Below, piece by piece: positions 61,935 through 64,000 of a DNA stretch of 64,000 nt. A program made the position numbers and the translations under genes. Each line of letters starts with the position of its first letter. The first letter of the stretch is position 1. The stretch covers positions 9,339,310 through 9,403,309 of the forward strand of contig NC_037253.1 of assembly GCF_000002425.4 (NCBI RefSeq). The letters run 5' to 3'. This DNA is from Physcomitrium patens (Eukaryota > Streptophyta > Bryopsida > Funariales > Funariaceae). The notes under the pieces are model-generated. The model worked only from the letters and a program-made list of their open reading frames with translations. It searched no databases and had not been told where the DNA came from.

Positions 61935-63420
61935 TACATTTATTCTTACTTGAAAATGCATTGAGCATCTAGTTGTAGAAGATAAGTAACAATGCAACAA
62001 CAATTCTACTAAGTCTAATAGAACCTTAAATAAATTTTAAGTAATTTCTAATAACTCAATCAAATTTTAACCTATTGAAATAAATTTAAAATAAGTCATA
62101 AAATAAACAAAAAGAATCCTAAAGAAATATTAAAAATAAAAATCTTAATATAATCTTAATTAAAATCTTAATTGAATCTTAATCAAATTCTAAATCAAAT
62201 CCTAATTAAAATTTTAATTGAACCTTAACCAAATCCTAGGTCAAATTATAATAAAATCCTAATAAAATCCTAAATCCTATACAAATCCTAAATAAGTTCT
62301 AAATCAAATCCTAAGCAAATCCAAATCCTAAACCAACCCCTAATTAAATCCTAAATCTTAACCAAACTCTTAACAAATCCTATAGCAAAATAGAACCTCA
62401 ACAATTAATAATCGAACTATTGATATAAACTCAAAATTTGCATATTTTTTAATAACTTAGTTAAAAAAAAAGCACAAGAAAGATGAAATCAATCACACTT
62501 ATCAATTAAAAGAAATGAAAAATAATCCAATTAGATGTTGGGCGGCCTCCTACAACCTAAATGCTAAACTTTTAGTGCCAATATTTCCTTTCTTAAATAG
62601 TTGAATTGCTTTCAAATTTCAAGTAAATATTGGAAATGAAGTCTAATATTCATACAAAAAAAAATTCACTTCAATTCAATTAATAGATTATAGAAGATCT
62701 TAGAAATATTTACTAACCCTCAAATTCCAATTTTTTAGACCTTAACCTACAAAAGCCTTCACATACTTCAATCTAATTGTTTGATTGATTTCAAAATTTT
62801 TACACACATTCAAAATTTTCACACCAACACATTATCTAAAATTCACTCATACTTATATCACAAAACTCAAGAAACTGTCAAATTTGTAAACATATTTTTA
62901 TTTCTCAAAATCTAAATCAATTGAGAACATTATTAATTTTGAAAATTCCACAAAAATTCAGTATTGATTTAATTGATATAAAAATAATGCCCAAAAATCT
63001 CTCTTTAAGTTTGTTTTTTGATTCCATTCTTTAATCTACCAAAAAACTTTTGAATCACCATAGGTGTGTGGTTTTGTACATTAAGTTTTGATTTTGATCC
63101 AAATTGACAACAGGTCCTCTCTAAGTATCAATTCTTGGCTTCTTGAGGCAAATTTTACTAAAATCTACTCTTAAATCCTTTCTACATATGTCTATATTAT
63201 TTAATTTTCCAATCTACTTTATTTTGCCTTATTTATGGTCCTACAAAGTAAGTAGAAGCCTACTTTGCAAAAAGGCAGCATTAATACTCTTTGGTTTTAT
63301 TATCTTTTTGACTATTATCTATATTTCTAAGATAATTTGCTATAATATTTTAAAATAAATTCTTCTATAATATAATATTTTCTTCTCTCTTTCATTGATT
63401 AGCCATGTTACATCATGACA
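61935..63420 (+). repeat. ~1.5-kb repeat, copy 2 (uninterrupted)
   Basis: Aligns with 42345-43696 plus 54928-55045. At 63274-63279 it reads GGCAGC, then ATTAATA, where copy 1 has GGAAGC split by the Athila/Tat-like element, so it records the pre-insertion site. Includes the degenerate CCTAAA-like run at 62030-62400. Confidence 0.7.
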
Positions 63421-63439
63421 ATGTTTGATGAAATTTAGA

Positions 63440-63760
63440 TTGAAAACAATCGTTTAAAAAACTTATGCAGTTGGAACTTTAAGGTTTGCTCATATAATGA
63501 CTTGAAATAGCCCTTATGCATGTAATTGCAATTACCACCAACATTGAATATAGATGCATGTAAGGCCTTATGATGACTTATTAAAGCTTCTTCTTTGTCA
63601 TTCTTTTTGCACTTTTTGGCTTTAATACTATCTTCTTATAAAAGAAGATTTCCTAGTTTGTTGAATGTGGAAGGATTCTTTCTACCTAAAATCATTTTGA
63701 TTGAAAATGTCTTAGTTTGAAGGTCAACTATTCAAGAATCTATTAACTTATTTCTTTTTT
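63440..63760 (-). pseudogene. Ty1/copia gag remnant
   Basis: On the minus strand the pieces MILGRKNPSTFNKLGNLLL, KAKKCKKNDKEEALISHHKA and GGNCNYMHKGYFKSLY resemble copia gag running into its CCHC knuckle (second Cys and last Cys lost). The element extends towards, or beyond, the window edge. Confidence 0.45.
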
Positions 63761-64000
63761 GGTATGATTATTCTTATATTTGCAAGTTATATAATCAAAT
63801 TATTGCTGACCATGTGATATTGCTCAATAGTATATTTATCTATCATTTTCATATTATAGCATCAGAATTTGAAAGATTGTTTATAATTTATGGAGCTAGA
63901 TTAATATAAGTTTTTAAATTTAATTTAAATTATTTTAGAATTTTATATATTTATAATGTAAAAAAAGATAGAATCTTTTATTATAGATATAATAATACAT
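63761..64000. other. AT-rich DNA at window edge
   Basis: No feature is supported; probably the rest of the degraded copia element. Confidence 0.4.

Noticed and set aside
62030-62400. Interstitial telomere array (CCCTAAA)
   Set aside because: Words are AATCCTAAAT-like and irregular, not tandem CCCTAAA, and they are part of a dispersed repeat.

Overview
The window is nuclear DNA from a land plant. Its genes carry GT-AG introns, and it holds a plastid-targeted ribosomal protein gene, a plant-type BI-1 and plant LTR retrotransposons. Compact, GC-richer genes sit in very AT-rich, decayed transposon DNA. A bryophyte (moss-like) genome is plausible, but the species cannot be fixed from the sequence.

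Region by region: 1-1023 is the 3' end of an alpha-glucan (starch) phosphorylase gene. 3091-4482 is a three-exon organellar BolA protein of the BOLA4 type. 5018-5470 is a small secreted eight-cysteine protein that I do not recognise. 10694-18235 (minus strand) is a 21-exon TTC27-like TPR gene, rebuilt exon by exon to 919 codons with all phases compatible. 18.7-27.5 kb is transposon DNA: a 2.8-kb element with 40-bp terminal inverted repeats (39 of 40 positions match), a minus-strand chromovirus fragment and a ~0.5-kb direct repeat pair. 28162-30804 is Bax inhibitor-1 (six exons, 250 aa) behind a GC-rich promoter containing a G-box, a UPRE-type element and a TATA box. 33935-34387 (minus) is the plastid ribosomal protein uS17.

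From 36.4 kb to the end the window is nested retrotransposons. A decayed chromovirus (LTRs starting at 36466 and 55790; gag, protease, RT/RNase H, integrase and chromodomain all recognisable but broken) was invaded by a ~1.5-kb repeat. That repeat was then split by an 11.2-kb Athila/Tat-like Gypsy element (43697-54922) with a perfect 5-bp target duplication, a tRNA-Asp-like primer site and an additional open frame after integrase. A second copy of the ~1.5-kb repeat at 62-63.4 kb preserves the empty site. Further minus-strand chromovirus LTRs and gag remnants fill 56.7-61.4 kb, and a minus-strand Ty1/copia gag remnant lies at the right edge.

The host genes are housekeeping or stress genes (starch turnover, Fe-S/glutaredoxin partner, TPR chaperone-type protein, ER stress survival, plastid translation). 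They are not a gene cluster. The less ordinary content is the orphan secreted protein, the TIR element, the extra retrotransposon frame and the C-to-T decay signature.
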